From: Corallincola holothuriorum
GTDB taxonomy: Bacteria; Pseudomonadota; Gammaproteobacteria; Enterobacterales; Neiellaceae
DNA: 64,000 nucleotides
Reading direction: 5' to 3'
Assembly: GCF_003336225.1 (NCBI RefSeq)
Contig: NZ_QPID01000007.1
Coordinates: 124,001 to 188,000, forward strand
Under the pieces are notes generated by a model that worked only from the letters and a program-made list of their open reading frames with translations, did no database searches and was not told the origin of the DNA. Within the stretch, counting starts at the first letter, position 1; the number at the start of each line of letters is the position of its first letter. A program made the translations under genes and the position numbers. Positions 55,126 to 64,000 of the stretch are shown here, piece by piece.

Positions 55126-56850
55126 TCAACCAGTGTTGTCATTGACTGAATGCGCTTCCTGTTGTGCCTGAAATGCTGCCACCGCCTGCTGAATAGTGTC
55201 GAACTCGTAATCACTGTATTTTTTCTTCGCCTCAACAAACCAGTTAGAGTGAAAGTGTCTGCGCAAGTTGCGTTTAGCCTGAGCATGAGCCAATACAATA
55301 CCTTCGCTCGCTAGCTGCTCGCGAAACTCTCGATATTTCAGCAGCGCTGTGCCATCAATGATATTCACCGGGCTGGCATCCACCACCACCCAATGCACCG
55401 GCTGTTTGGCTTTCGCTATCAAGTAGCGAACCCGCTCGCAGAAATAGTCGATATTAAAAAACAGTAGATTTGAATCGAAACGGTAAAGCAGTACACCGGG
55501 ACACGTCACCGCCCCCGGAAAATCATTAATATCGTGATAGCCCTTAACGCCCTCTTTCTGTCCCAGCACCGAATCCTTCGGCTTTGCTCCAACCGACAAC
55601 AACCAAAGTAACGACAACACAACGGCCAGCAAGACACCGTCAAGCACACCAAGTATCAACACCCCCAGCGTGGTGATCACCGAAACGGCAAACTCTTTAC
55701 TACTCATCTGGTACAGCACCCGCAACGAGTCGAAATCAAACAACCCCACGGCAGACACCATGATGACGGCCGCCAACCCCGCTATCGGTACAGACGCTAA
55801 CGGGCCAGTAGCAAAGAACAGGATCAACAGCATAGCGATCGCCGCTACAATACCGACTAGCTGCGTCTTCCCGCCCATCGCATTATTCACTGCAGTCCGA
55901 GAGTCGGCCCCGGTCACAGGGAAGCCCTGTGCCAAACCGCTTGCCAAGTTACAGGCACCAAAAGCAATTAACTCTTGATTAGGGGCGATCTGATAGCGAT
56001 TGCGGCTAGCAAAGCTCTTTGCCGTTAACACCCCGCTAGTAAAACTGATCAATACAAGCCCTGCCGCGTCCCGAAACAGATCCCTGTAGATCTCAATATC
56101 AAATATCGCCCAATGTGCCGAAGGCAACCCCCCTGGGATCTCTCCGAGCACAGCAACGCCCCGCTGCCCCAGTTGCAGCCCCATCACGGCAACAATACCG
56201 ACAACAACCACCACCATGGCGCTGGGTACCAAAGGAACAAATCGGCGCACCATGAGTAATAAAATCAATAAACTAACAGCCAAGATGGTTGTTACCGGAT
56301 CGGCATTTGTCACTTGGATAAAAAACTCAGGGAGCTGCTCCCCAATCCCACCGCCAGCGCTCTGGTAACCAAAAAATTTAGGCAGTTGACCGACAATAAT
56401 AATCAAGGCGATACCGTTGAGATAGCCAGTCAGTACGGGTTGCGACAGGAAGTTCGCAATGAAGCCCATGCGGCCAATGCCCGCCACCACAAACATCACA
56501 CCCGTCATTAATGTCAATACCACCATCATCGCCAGATACTGATCGCTGTTACCGTTCGCCAGCGGTGCCAAGCTGGCGGCGACCATGATGCAGGTAGCGG
56601 CATCAGGGCCAGTCATCAACTGGCGAGAGGACCCAAACAGGGCATAGGCTAACAGAGGAAATATCGCGGAATAGATACCCACAACCGGGGGAACGCCAGC
56701 CAAGCTGGCATAGGCAATACCGACCGGCAAAGCAATTGCGGCGACCGAAAGCCCCGCGGTCATATCACGACTAAGCCATTGCCGCTGATACCCTTTCAAA
56801 CTCGCTAGTCCTGGCAACCAGCGTGTTACACCCTTAGATCTAGCATGCAT
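55126..56850 (-). CDS. SulP-family anion transporter with STAS domain
   Basis: 574 residues with GGAGG upstream. About twelve helices with the SulP signature (LSVAAIALPVGIAYASLAGV, then PPVVGIYSAIFP) and GAD-SRTAVN motif; a C-terminal STAS domain (about 455-560; VVVDASPVNIIDGTALL). Moves sulfate, bicarbonate or another anion across the inner membrane. Confidence 0.93.
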   Translation of the reverse strand: MHARSKGVTRWLPGLASLKGYQRQWLSRDMTAGLSVAAIALPVGIAYASLAGVPPVVGIYSAIFPLLAYALFGSSRQLMTGPDAATCIMVAASLAPLANGNSDQYLAMMVVLTLMTGVMFVVAGIGRMGFIANFLSQPVLTGYLNGIALIIIVGQLPKFFGYQSAGGGIGEQLPEFFIQVTNADPVTTILAVSLLILLLMVRRFVPLVPSAMVVVVVGIVAVMGLQLGQRGVAVLGEIPGGLPSAHWAIFDIEIYRDLFRDAAGLVLISFTSGVLTAKSFASRNRYQIAPNQELIAFGACNLASGLAQGFPVTGADSRTAVNNAMGGKTQLVGIVAAIAMLLILFFATGPLASVPIAGLAAVIMVSAVGLFDFDSLRVLYQMSSKEFAVSVITTLGVLILGVLDGVLLAVVLSLLWLLSVGAKPKDSVLGQKEGVKGYHDINDFPGAVTCPGVLLYRFDSNLLFFNIDYFCERVRYLIAKAKQPVHWVVVDASPVNIIDGTALLKYREFREQLASEGIVLAHAQAKRNLRRHFHSNWFVEAKKKYSDYEFDTIQQAVAAFQAQQEAHSVNDNTG

Positions 56851-57040
56851 CGATGCGCCTCCATGACTCGGTCAATGTCTTTAAATACTAGAATAGAATG
56901 CTGGCAACCGGTGTGACTTTGATCCGCCTGCTAACACCTAATTTTAGATTTAATCGGCGGCACCAATACCTGCTCGCTGAACGCTATCGCAATGGTTACT
57001 GGGAGTCAGGTTGGGGTAACGGATTGTGGCCTCTCAACCG

Positions 57041-57559
57041 TTACTCAACCACACTAGCAACAAGCTGAATAAAGGCATTTGGCGTAGGTTCGCATCCCTC
57101 TCCGCGGTTAAGGTGATTGTCGTCTGCCCACTCACAAAATACTGTCATTTCTTTCTCGTCAGTAGGCTCTCCTAGCTCCAAGACAAAATAGCGATAACTT
57201 GGTTTTTCCACCTGTTCTAACGACGCAAGCGGTTCCGTCAATACCACCAGAATCATCATGGCTTCAACGATCGCCCGTGCTGCAGGCATCTCAATCAGTA
57301 GCGTCGGGTAGTCCCCAATTTTCAGGGGCGTAACAGCCAGCTCTGCGATATCAAGATCTACCGAAGCCTCCCCTTCACACTGCTGGCATACTTTCTCCCA
57401 CAGCATATCGACAACAGCTTGCGAGTCAGACGCCATCACGCGAAAGAACTGCTCAGGATCTGAATCACAAAAGTAACGAAAGGCAATATGCGCCAGGGTG
57501 TAATGATGGGCTCTAGGTTCATCAAGCAAGACGGCTTTTTTCTTTTTATTCCAAAACAT
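57041..57559 (-). CDS. Hypothetical protein (172 aa)
   Basis: ATG at 57559 with AAAGGAAA upstream. Soluble, acidic alpha/beta protein (MFWNKKKKAVLLDEPRAHHY; GDYPTLLIEMPAARAIVEAM; NRGEGCEPTPNAFIQLVASV). No recognised family. Follows a small membrane protein gene. Confidence 0.7.
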   Translation of the reverse strand: MFWNKKKKAVLLDEPRAHHYTLAHIAFRYFCDSDPEQFFRVMASDSQAVVDMLWEKVCQQCEGEASVDLDIAELAVTPLKIGDYPTLLIEMPAARAIVEAMMILVVLTEPLASLEQVEKPSYRYFVLELGEPTDEKEMTVFCEWADDNHLNRGEGCEPTPNAFIQLVASVVE

Positions 57560-57601
57560 CAAGCGTTTCCTTTAATGTCACATGCATTCAGATAAAACGA
57601 A

Positions 57602-57623
57602 TCTGCCCCTTAAAAGGGGCAGA
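57602..57623. terminator. Perfect inverted repeat between two unknown genes
   Basis: TCTGCCCCTT and AAGGGGCAGA separated by AA. Either a weak terminator for the membrane protein gene or an operator; only a short T-rich stretch follows on the minus strand. Confidence 0.5.
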
Positions 57624-57656
57624 ACATAGCGTTTGAAATAAAACAAATAGCAGAGC

Positions 57657-58007
57657 TCAGTCACCACCTCCGCAGTCAGAGCCTGAGCCTCCTCCTGAGT
57701 CACTGCTTGAATCGGTACTGCCACATATTTCAAAAATGGAAGAGGAATACAGCACCTCTCGTAATGATGACAATGCAACGCCAACAAGCAGTAGGCCCAT
57801 AACGAGCAGGTGATTATCTATATGGTAAAGATAAGCTGAGGCAGCCACCGTAAGGCAATTACCGAGCCAACCCCAAAACACGGACTCGCCCCACCGCGCA
57901 GCTAAAACAAGCAGGAGGCACACCCCACACATCCACAAATGTCCTTTCACCGCGCCAATAAAGGCCAAAGCAAACATGACATAACTCACTAACGCTGTGA
58001 TCCGCAT
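57657..58007 (-). CDS. Small membrane protein with Ser/Gly/Cys-rich tail
   Basis: 116 residues, three or four helices (YVMFALAFIGAVKGHLW, CGVCLLLVLAAR, VMGLLLVGVALS) and a low-complexity C-terminus (STDSSSDSGGGSGSDCGGGD). No family recognised. Confidence 0.65.
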   Translation of the reverse strand: MRITALVSYVMFALAFIGAVKGHLWMCGVCLLLVLAARWGESVFWGWLGNCLTVAASAYLYHIDNHLLVMGLLLVGVALSSLREVLYSSSIFEICGSTDSSSDSGGGSGSDCGGGD

Positions 58008-58191
58008 CCTTTCCGGCTCCTATACTGCCCGCAAGAAAAACCGATCGGGCACAATAATGAATTCCATTTGTAATCGAACTATTGTCGTGAATTCACGCCA
58101 TACGCTCAACACAGTTGGTAGATAAATGTGAAATAGAAAAGACTCACTGACAACGGCACGATACAAGGCCAGCAAGTGCTCTCTGTGTGAT

Positions 58192-59979
58192 TCACTCTTC
58201 CTGCTGTTGTATCTGCCACATGCGGCTATAAATACCGTTAGCCGCTAGCAGTTGTTGATGAGTGCCCTGCTCAGCCACTTCGCCCTGCTGCAGCACAATG
58301 ATTTTGTCTGCGTCCTGAATGGTAGATAGGCGATGGGCGATCACTAAGCTGGTATGGCCTTTAGTGACATTCGCCATGGCTGACAATATCGCTTGCTCGG
58401 ACTGGCTATCAAGGGAAGAGGTCGCTTCATCAAACACCAGTATCGGTGGCCTTTTTAGTATGGTGCGGGCAATTGCTACCCGCTGCTTTTCACCCCCACT
58501 GAGTTTTAAGCCTCGCTCACCAACGGTGGTATCCCAGCCTTGCGGCAGTTGTGCAATAAAAGTGGATAGGTGCGCCAGTTTGATCGCCTCAGCCACCTCT
58601 TCATCACTGGCGTCAGGGCGACCATAACGAATATTTTCCAGAATCGAATCATTAAATAGCACGGTATCTTGCGGCACGATCCCTATCGCCGCCCGTAATG
58701 ACGCTAACGACACCTTAGCAATCGGTTGTTCATCGATACAGATCTCGCCGCTATTGGCATCATAAAAGCGAAACAACAATTTCATTAGCGTCGATTTACC
58801 CGCGCCGCTCTCCCCTACCACTGCGACTTTCTGCCCCGGGGCGACACTAAAGCTGATCCCTTTCAGAATGGGACGATCGGGATGATAGTGAAAGCTGACA
58901 TCATTGAAGCTCACCGCGCCATCGATAATATTCAGGGTGGCAGCTTGTTCTACTTCAACCACTTTGGGTTGCTTAGTCAGCAAACCAAACATCTCATCGA
59001 TATTAGCCAACGAACCTTTCATCTCGCGGTAAACAAAACCCAAAAAATTGAGCGGCATAAAGAGCTGCATCATAAACGCATTGATCAGAACAAAGTCACC
59101 TAGGGTCATCGCTTGTTGCGTGACTTGCCAGGCGGCCAGCCCCATCATGCTGGTCATAGCGATGGCGATAATCAGCGCCTGCCCGACATTAAGGGTAAAC
59201 AGGGAAAGTCGGTTTTTGCGTTTAGCCTGCTCCCACGCGGCTAACGAGCTGTCATAACGATCAGCTTCAAACTGCTCGTTACCAAAATATTTCACCGTTT
59301 CGTAATTCAGCAGGCTATCGACCGCTCTGGTGTTTGTGGTGGAGTCTGCGGCATTGGCCTCACGCACATAACGGGTACGCCACTCTGTCGCTACGACGGA
59401 ATAAGCGACATAGGCGGTCACCGACAACAGGGTGATCACGGCAAAAGGCCAGCCATAGTTGTAAAACAGCACCCCCACGACCATCAATAGTTCCAGCACG
59501 ATAGGGACGATATTGAATACCATAAAGCGCAGCAAAAAGTTGATGCCAGAAGTACCGCGCTCTATGTCGCGAGACAGCCCACCCGTGCGGCGATTGAGGT
59601 GAAAATCCAAATCCAGGCGATGCAGATGCTCAAACACCCGCAAACCAATACGGCGAATAACGCGTTCGGTGACACGCCCAAACAAGGTGTCTCGGAATTC
59701 TCCAAACAGCACATTGGAGAAACGCACCAGACCATAGGCCAATACTAAGCCCAGTGGCAATGCTAGGGTCTCGACTAAAGGCTGAGCCGAACGATCCATC
59801 GCATCGACCAAATGTTTGAGCACAAACGGCAAGACAACACTGGCCACTTTTGCCAGCATCAAGCACAGCACGGCCAAGCCCACCCGACGCTTGAATTCCA
59901 GCATATAGGGCCATAGCATTTTGATCACAGCCCAGTTTATTTTCGCATTAGGATCGGTTGGGGCATGGCGGTGTCGCAT
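58192..59979 (-). CDS. Atm1/HMT1-type ABC exporter
   Basis: 595 residues. Six-helix transmembrane domain (about 25-320) then ATPase (about 355-590): Walker A GESGAGKST, Q-loop IGIVPQDT, signature LSGGEKQRVA, Walker B ILVFDEATSS and H-loop IAHRLST. Residues GGLSRDIERGTSGINF match the Atm1 subfamily, which exports glutathione-linked compounds. It acts as a homodimer. Confidence 0.93.
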   Translation of the reverse strand: MRHRHAPTDPNAKINWAVIKMLWPYMLEFKRRVGLAVLCLMLAKVASVVLPFVLKHLVDAMDRSAQPLVETLALPLGLVLAYGLVRFSNVLFGEFRDTLFGRVTERVIRRIGLRVFEHLHRLDLDFHLNRRTGGLSRDIERGTSGINFLLRFMVFNIVPIVLELLMVVGVLFYNYGWPFAVITLLSVTAYVAYSVVATEWRTRYVREANAADSTTNTRAVDSLLNYETVKYFGNEQFEADRYDSSLAAWEQAKRKNRLSLFTLNVGQALIIAIAMTSMMGLAAWQVTQQAMTLGDFVLINAFMMQLFMPLNFLGFVYREMKGSLANIDEMFGLLTKQPKVVEVEQAATLNIIDGAVSFNDVSFHYHPDRPILKGISFSVAPGQKVAVVGESGAGKSTLMKLLFRFYDANSGEICIDEQPIAKVSLASLRAAIGIVPQDTVLFNDSILENIRYGRPDASDEEVAEAIKLAHLSTFIAQLPQGWDTTVGERGLKLSGGEKQRVAIARTILKRPPILVFDEATSSLDSQSEQAILSAMANVTKGHTSLVIAHRLSTIQDADKIIVLQQGEVAEQGTHQQLLAANGIYSRMWQIQQQEE

Positions 59980-60129
59980 ATAGGAAAAGACTCCGAAAAG
60001 AATAAAAAGCGGGAAAAAAACGGAAATGAGTTACCGAGGTTACCTTAGATTACAGTCTGTACCAATCAATGTGATCCGGTATCATCACTGCCACGAATAC
60101 AATGTACGAACCAAGCCAAACTGCCAACC

Positions 60130-61041
60130 ATGCATCTGCCGATTGTTGCTCATCCTGATTACAGTTTTCCATTTCCCGCCGGACACCGATTTCCCATGGA
60201 TAAGTTTGGCTTGCTGCAACAACGTATGCGCGAGTTAGGGATCCTAGAACAACATAATCTATTTCAGCCGACACCATGCTCCGCGGCAGAATTGAGCGTG
60301 GCACACTGCTATCACTATATTCAGCGCTTCAGCATAGATGCGTTGAGTGACCAAGAGTTACGCCGCATGGGACTCCCCTGGAGTGAAGGCCTACGCCAGC
60401 GCACCTTCCTGGCACCTAATGGCACTCTGCTGACTGCCGAACTGGCACTGGAATATGGCGTCGCCTGCCATCTCGCTGGCGGCACCCATCACGCCCATTA
60501 CGACTTTGGCTCCGGCTTCTGTATCTTTAATGACCTCGCCTACGCTGCCCGCCAACTAATTCATTCCGGCAAGACGAAACGAATACTTATCTTTGATTGT
60601 GACGTTCACCAAGGTGATGGTACGGCACGAATACTTGAGGACGATCCAGAAGTATTCAGCTGTTCGATCCACTGTGAAAAGAACTTTCCCCACCGCAAAG
60701 CCATCAGTGATCTGGATGTCGGATTAGAAAAAGGGCTCGGCGATTTAGCCTACCTAAGCATCGTCAAACAAACACTGTTACAAGCCATTGAACTATCGCA
60801 ACCCGATCTGGTGATCTACGATGCCGGCGTTGATGTTTATGCTAACGATCCTTTGGGATTAATTAACATTAGTCTCGAAGGGATCAGAGCCAGAGACCGA
60901 TCGGTGATCGCCACCTGCGTGCAACAGCAACTGCCTGTGGCCACCGTGATTGGCGGCGGCTACGACAAAGATCAAACGGCGTTGGCTATGCGTCATAGCA
61001 TTGTGGTCGAAGAAGCAGCCAAGCTGTTTGGCACGCACTAA
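60130..61041 (+). CDS. Histone-deacetylase-superfamily protein
   Basis: 303 residues. GGTHHAHYDFGSGFCIFNDLA-type motif (paired His) and DCDVHQGDGT supply the Zn ligands and His-His pair of class I/II deacetylases; YDAGVDVYANDPLG gives the third ligand. Bacterial members act on acetylpolyamines or acetyl-lysine. Divergent from the ABC gene. Confidence 0.91.
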   Translation: MHLPIVAHPDYSFPFPAGHRFPMDKFGLLQQRMRELGILEQHNLFQPTPCSAAELSVAHCYHYIQRFSIDALSDQELRRMGLPWSEGLRQRTFLAPNGTLLTAELALEYGVACHLAGGTHHAHYDFGSGFCIFNDLAYAARQLIHSGKTKRILIFDCDVHQGDGTARILEDDPEVFSCSIHCEKNFPHRKAISDLDVGLEKGLGDLAYLSIVKQTLLQAIELSQPDLVIYDAGVDVYANDPLGLINISLEGIRARDRSVIATCVQQQLPVATVIGGGYDKDQTALAMRHSIVVEEAAKLFGTH

Positions 61042-61161
61042 CATCGTTTCCATAAATGCCCCCAAAACACAGTAAGATCACCTGTTGCTAACTGCGCTTG
61101 TATTCGCGCCGACTTGCTTTAGCATCAAAGCATCATCCCCACAGAGCACAGTTCAACCACA

Positions 61162-61758
61162 ATGAAGCTAATCGTCGGCACAGCTTCCACTTGGTCACTT
61201 CGTGTATGGATATGCTGCCAAATCGCAGCTATCAAAGTTGACCTGGTGGTCGTGCCATTGCAGCAACAAGGTTACCAATCACAGCTCGCTAAGCTATCAA
61301 GCACCATGCTTGTGCCCGTGCTTTATGACGGCGATATCGAAATCAATGATTCTCTCGCTATCACTGAATACTTAAATGAGTTAACTGATGGCGCGCTCTA
61401 TCCAGAGGTACAAGCTGACCGAGCAAAAGCACGCAGCTTAATCGCAGAACTTCATTCAGGGTTTTTGAATATCCGGCAAAACTGCCCTTTTTCTACTCGC
61501 CCAGTGGCACCCATCACAGATACCGCTGCAATCGCAGCAGAGCTGGCCAGACTCCATGACATCTTCACTAACGCAGCAACACCTTTCATGTTTGACACCC
61601 CTGGCGCAATCGATGCGTTCTATAGCGTCATGGCTTATCGACTGAACGCATACGGGATCCATTTCGATGGCGACGCAGGCCGCTACCAACAAGCGTTGTT
61701 AGCATGGCCTCTGCTAAACGATGCAATAGCGCACGCTGAGCAATGGCAACAAACGTAG
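61162..61758 (+). CDS. Glutathione S-transferase family protein
   Basis: 198 residues, near normal length. Thioredoxin-like N-terminus (STWSLRVWICCQIAAI; SSTMLVPVLYDGD with the cis-Pro; INDSLAITEYL) and an all-helical C-terminal domain. Nearby Atm1-type exporter is compatible with glutathione-conjugate handling but not proof. Confidence 0.86.
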   Translation: MKLIVGTASTWSLRVWICCQIAAIKVDLVVVPLQQQGYQSQLAKLSSTMLVPVLYDGDIEINDSLAITEYLNELTDGALYPEVQADRAKARSLIAELHSGFLNIRQNCPFSTRPVAPITDTAAIAAELARLHDIFTNAATPFMFDTPGAIDAFYSVMAYRLNAYGIHFDGDAGRYQQALLAWPLLNDAIAHAEQWQQT

Positions 61759-61948
61759 CGAGATAACATTTAGGGTTAATATCCTTAGTTAACAATCGGT
61801 AACAGATGTTCCCTAGGAAAATATTGTATCTCAGCCATACTCTACCCTTTGTTTGTTAATGATCGTTCACTACAGACTGATGCCAGTGGTCATACACAGG
61901 TAAAAAATCAGCTGCAATAAAAAACTTCATCTCCACAGGGACTTGTAC

Positions 61949-64000
61949 ATGAAAAAACATTGGTTATCGCCTTTGCTGCTGACCGCATGCATGGGATCCG
62001 GCGCAGCGTTCGCCGACAGTTCAGCCGCAGAAAACACCCATCTACTTCGTTTTGCCGATATTCATAAAGACAAAGTTAGCTTTGTCTATGGGGGGGATAT
62101 CTATATCGCCGCCACTGCCGGCGGAACAGCCACAAGACTAACTTCCGATAAAGGCTTGGAGCTGTTTCCCAAGTTCTCTCCTGACGGATCGCAGATCGCT
62201 TTTTCTGCCGAGTACAGCGGTAGTCGCCAAGTCTGGGTGATGAACACCGACGGCAGTGATCTAAAACAACTCACTTATTACAACGATGTAGGGCCGATGG
62301 CACCCCGCGGTGGTTTTGACTATCGCGTATTGGATTGGACGCCGGATGGTAAGCATGTGCTTTTCCGCGCCAACCGACTGCCCTGGGGTAAACGTATGGG
62401 GCGCCCGATGTTGGTACCCGTCAACGGGGGGATGCCGATCCCCCTAGCTGTACCTGAAGGGGGTGGCGGTATGCTCTCACCTGATGGCAAAACCTTAGTT
62501 TATACGCCGATTGACCGAGAATGGCGTACCTGGAAGCGTTATAAAGGTGGTCGCGCCCAAGATGTCTGGACCTATGATTTAGCCACCAACCAGAGTCAAC
62601 AACTCACCCACTACGACGGTACCGACAATCAGCCGGTATGGGTTGGCGACAACATCTACTTTGCGTCTGACCGCGAATATACCCTCAATCTGTTCCAGTA
62701 TCAGGTTGATGGTGACCCGATCAAAGTCACTGACCACAATGACTTCGATGTGCTGTGGCCCAGTGCCGGTCCAGAAGCGATCGTCTATGAAAGTGGCGGC
62801 TTGCTTTATCGCTATCAACCTGGCGATAAAAACAGTACCTTGCTAAACATCAAGGTGGCGGGTGAACGCCCCTATCGGCAAGCAAAATTTCGCAATGTCG
62901 CCAAATTTGTTGAATCGTTCGACCTGTCCCATGATGGCAAACGTGCGCTGTTTGCGGCACGTGGAGAACTATTCACTGTGCCGGAGAAAAACGGCCCAAC
63001 ACGCAACCTGTCAAATACGCCAGCCGCACGAGAGCAAAGCACCAGTTGGTCACCCGATGGCAGATATGTCGCTTATCTAAGTGATGCCACCGGCGAATAT
63101 GAGCTCTACATCCAGCAGCAAGATGGTAAGCAAGCGCCACAGCAACTCACCAAAAACAGCAGCATCTGGAAATTTGCTCCGGTATGGGCGGGTAGCTCAG
63201 ACAAACTGGCTTGGGCAGATAAAAACCAAACCCTCTGGCTCACCTCTTTGAAAGGCAAAAAGGTTGAGGTCGACAGAGGACGCTTTGACGATATTACCTA
63301 TTATCAATTTTCTGCCGATGGCCGTTATCTGACCTATGTCAAAATCGCTGAAAACGGCTTACCGCAGATCTGGCTTTACGACAGTAAAAATAATCAGCGT
63401 ACAACCTTAAGTAATGGCCGGACCGCCGACTTTGAACCAACGTTCGATCCACAAGGACGCTACCTCTACTTTCTCTCCAATCGCGATTACAACCTGACCT
63501 TTGGCGATCACGAGTTTAACTACCTCTATAACAAAGCCACCCGCGTATACGCTGCGCCACTGCACGACGATGTCACCATGCCGGGTGCCTTAATCAGCGA
63601 TGAAGTCTCAGTAGCTAAGAGTGACGACGAACAAGAAAAAGAGAAGGGGTCAGCCAATAAACCGATCACGCTCACGGCTGAAAAAATGGAGATGCTGGCT
63701 CAGCCATTGGCTGCGAAAGCAGGTAACTACACCCATTTGACGGCCAACGAGAATGATCTATTTGTGCTTGCGGGTATCGAACCCCCTTACACGTTGCAGA
63801 TGATGGCTGTCGCGCTTGATGCCAAGAGCAAAAACGTAGCCGACAATGTGAGCGCCTATCGCTTGGCCGCTGGCGGTGAAAAGTTGCTGGTTAAGGTCAA
63901 CGGTGATTTCTCCATCATTGATACCAAAGAGCAGCAGCAACCCACTAAAAGCAAACTAGATACGGCCAACATGCAGATGCGTATCGACCCGGCGATTGAA
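61949..64000 (+). CDS. Tricorn-protease-like S41 family peptidase (partial, 5' part)
   Basis: ATG at 61949 with ACAGGGA upstream; no stop before the window ends, so 684 residues are seen. Signal peptide (1-22, AFA/D). The rest is a double WD40/TolB-like beta-propeller with repeated SPDG, WSPDGRYVAYLSD and FSADGRYLTYV motifs, the tricorn N-terminal region. PDZ and S41 catalytic domains would follow outside. Confidence 0.87.
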   Translation, partial: MKKHWLSPLLLTACMGSGAAFADSSAAENTHLLRFADIHKDKVSFVYGGDIYIAATAGGTATRLTSDKGLELFPKFSPDGSQIAFSAEYSGSRQVWVMNTDGSDLKQLTYYNDVGPMAPRGGFDYRVLDWTPDGKHVLFRANRLPWGKRMGRPMLVPVNGGMPIPLAVPEGGGGMLSPDGKTLVYTPIDREWRTWKRYKGGRAQDVWTYDLATNQSQQLTHYDGTDNQPVWVGDNIYFASDREYTLNLFQYQVDGDPIKVTDHNDFDVLWPSAGPEAIVYESGGLLYRYQPGDKNSTLLNIKVAGERPYRQAKFRNVAKFVESFDLSHDGKRALFAARGELFTVPEKNGPTRNLSNTPAAREQSTSWSPDGRYVAYLSDATGEYELYIQQQDGKQAPQQLTKNSSIWKFAPVWAGSSDKLAWADKNQTLWLTSLKGKKVEVDRGRFDDITYYQFSADGRYLTYVKIAENGLPQIWLYDSKNNQRTTLSNGRTADFEPTFDPQGRYLYFLSNRDYNLTFGDHEFNYLYNKATRVYAAPLHDDVTMPGALISDEVSVAKSDDEQEKEKGSANKPITLTAEKMEMLAQPLAAKAGNYTHLTANENDLFVLAGIEPPYTLQMMAVALDAKSKNVADNVSAYRLAAGGEKLLVKVNGDFSIIDTKEQQQPTKSKLDTANMQMRIDPAIE

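Noticed and set aside
1-64000. CRISPR arrays, tRNA or rRNA genes, insertion sequences, prophage
   Set aside because: No regular spaced direct repeats, no tRNA-like cloverleaf, no rRNA stretch, and no transposase or phage structural genes seen by reading.

Overview
This window looks like chromosome from a marine gammaproteobacterium of the Alteromonadales/Shewanella type. The reasons are the raiA-pheL-pheA synteny, the DUF2982 protein, HDOD and GGDEF/EAL signalling proteins, a cytochrome c' with a b561-type cytochrome, a tricorn-like peptidase, GlgX and PdxH. I can name no species. I saw no rRNA, tRNA, insertion sequence, prophage or CRISPR array.

Region 1 (1-9.1 kb, minus strand) holds a 2826-residue secreted protein. 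It joins a GH13 alpha-amylase, four starch-binding-like modules, PKD/Ig/Fn3 modules, a PQQ-type glucose/sorbosone dehydrogenase domain, four CxxCH haem sites and the DUF1587/1595/1592/1588/1585 set. A Tat-exported DUF1552 partner follows 14 bp downstream. Region 2 (9.5-16.1 kb, plus strand) is a complete six-gene ebo cluster in the order D-C-A-B-E-F. Region 3 (16.2-17.8 kb) is convergent gntK and gntR. Nearly identical 16-bp boxes lie upstream of gntK and of the amylase fusion gene, suggesting one regulator for starch, glucose and gluconate use.

Region 4 (18.3-27.7 kb) carries two SDR oxidoreductases, a protein with a PEP-CTERM-like tail, an HDOD protein, a Kazal-like lipoprotein, a START-domain protein, pdxH, a nucleotidyltransferase and an unusual DMT-permease/OpuAC fusion. 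Region 5 (27.7-29.3 kb) is a decayed integron: two cassettes with attC sites and, in the expected divergent orientation, the 3' remnant of an intI gene. Region 6 (29.3-33.7 kb) is a carbamoyltransferase / SxtJ / DUF5989 module with a divergent SGNH-TPR protein.

Region 7 (33.9-44.2 kb) has an Fe-S-type HTH regulator, glgX, DUF2982, cytochrome c', a GDSL hydrolase, cytochrome b, raiA, the pheL attenuator, pheA fused to a degenerate DAHP-synthase domain, an M23 peptidase and a degenerate GGDEF protein. Region 8 (44.3-64 kb) has an HDOD-GAF protein, a DUF2760-Hsp70-Hsp70 operon, a maa-like acetyltransferase, a GGDEF-EAL protein, a SulP transporter, two unknown proteins, an Atm1-type ABC exporter, an HDAC-like deacetylase, a GST and the start of a tricorn-like S41 peptidase that runs off the window.

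The strongest candidates for something new are the amylase/dehydrogenase/cytochrome megaprotein with its GntR link, the DMT-OpuAC fusion, the decayed integron and the DUF2760-Hsp70 pair operon.
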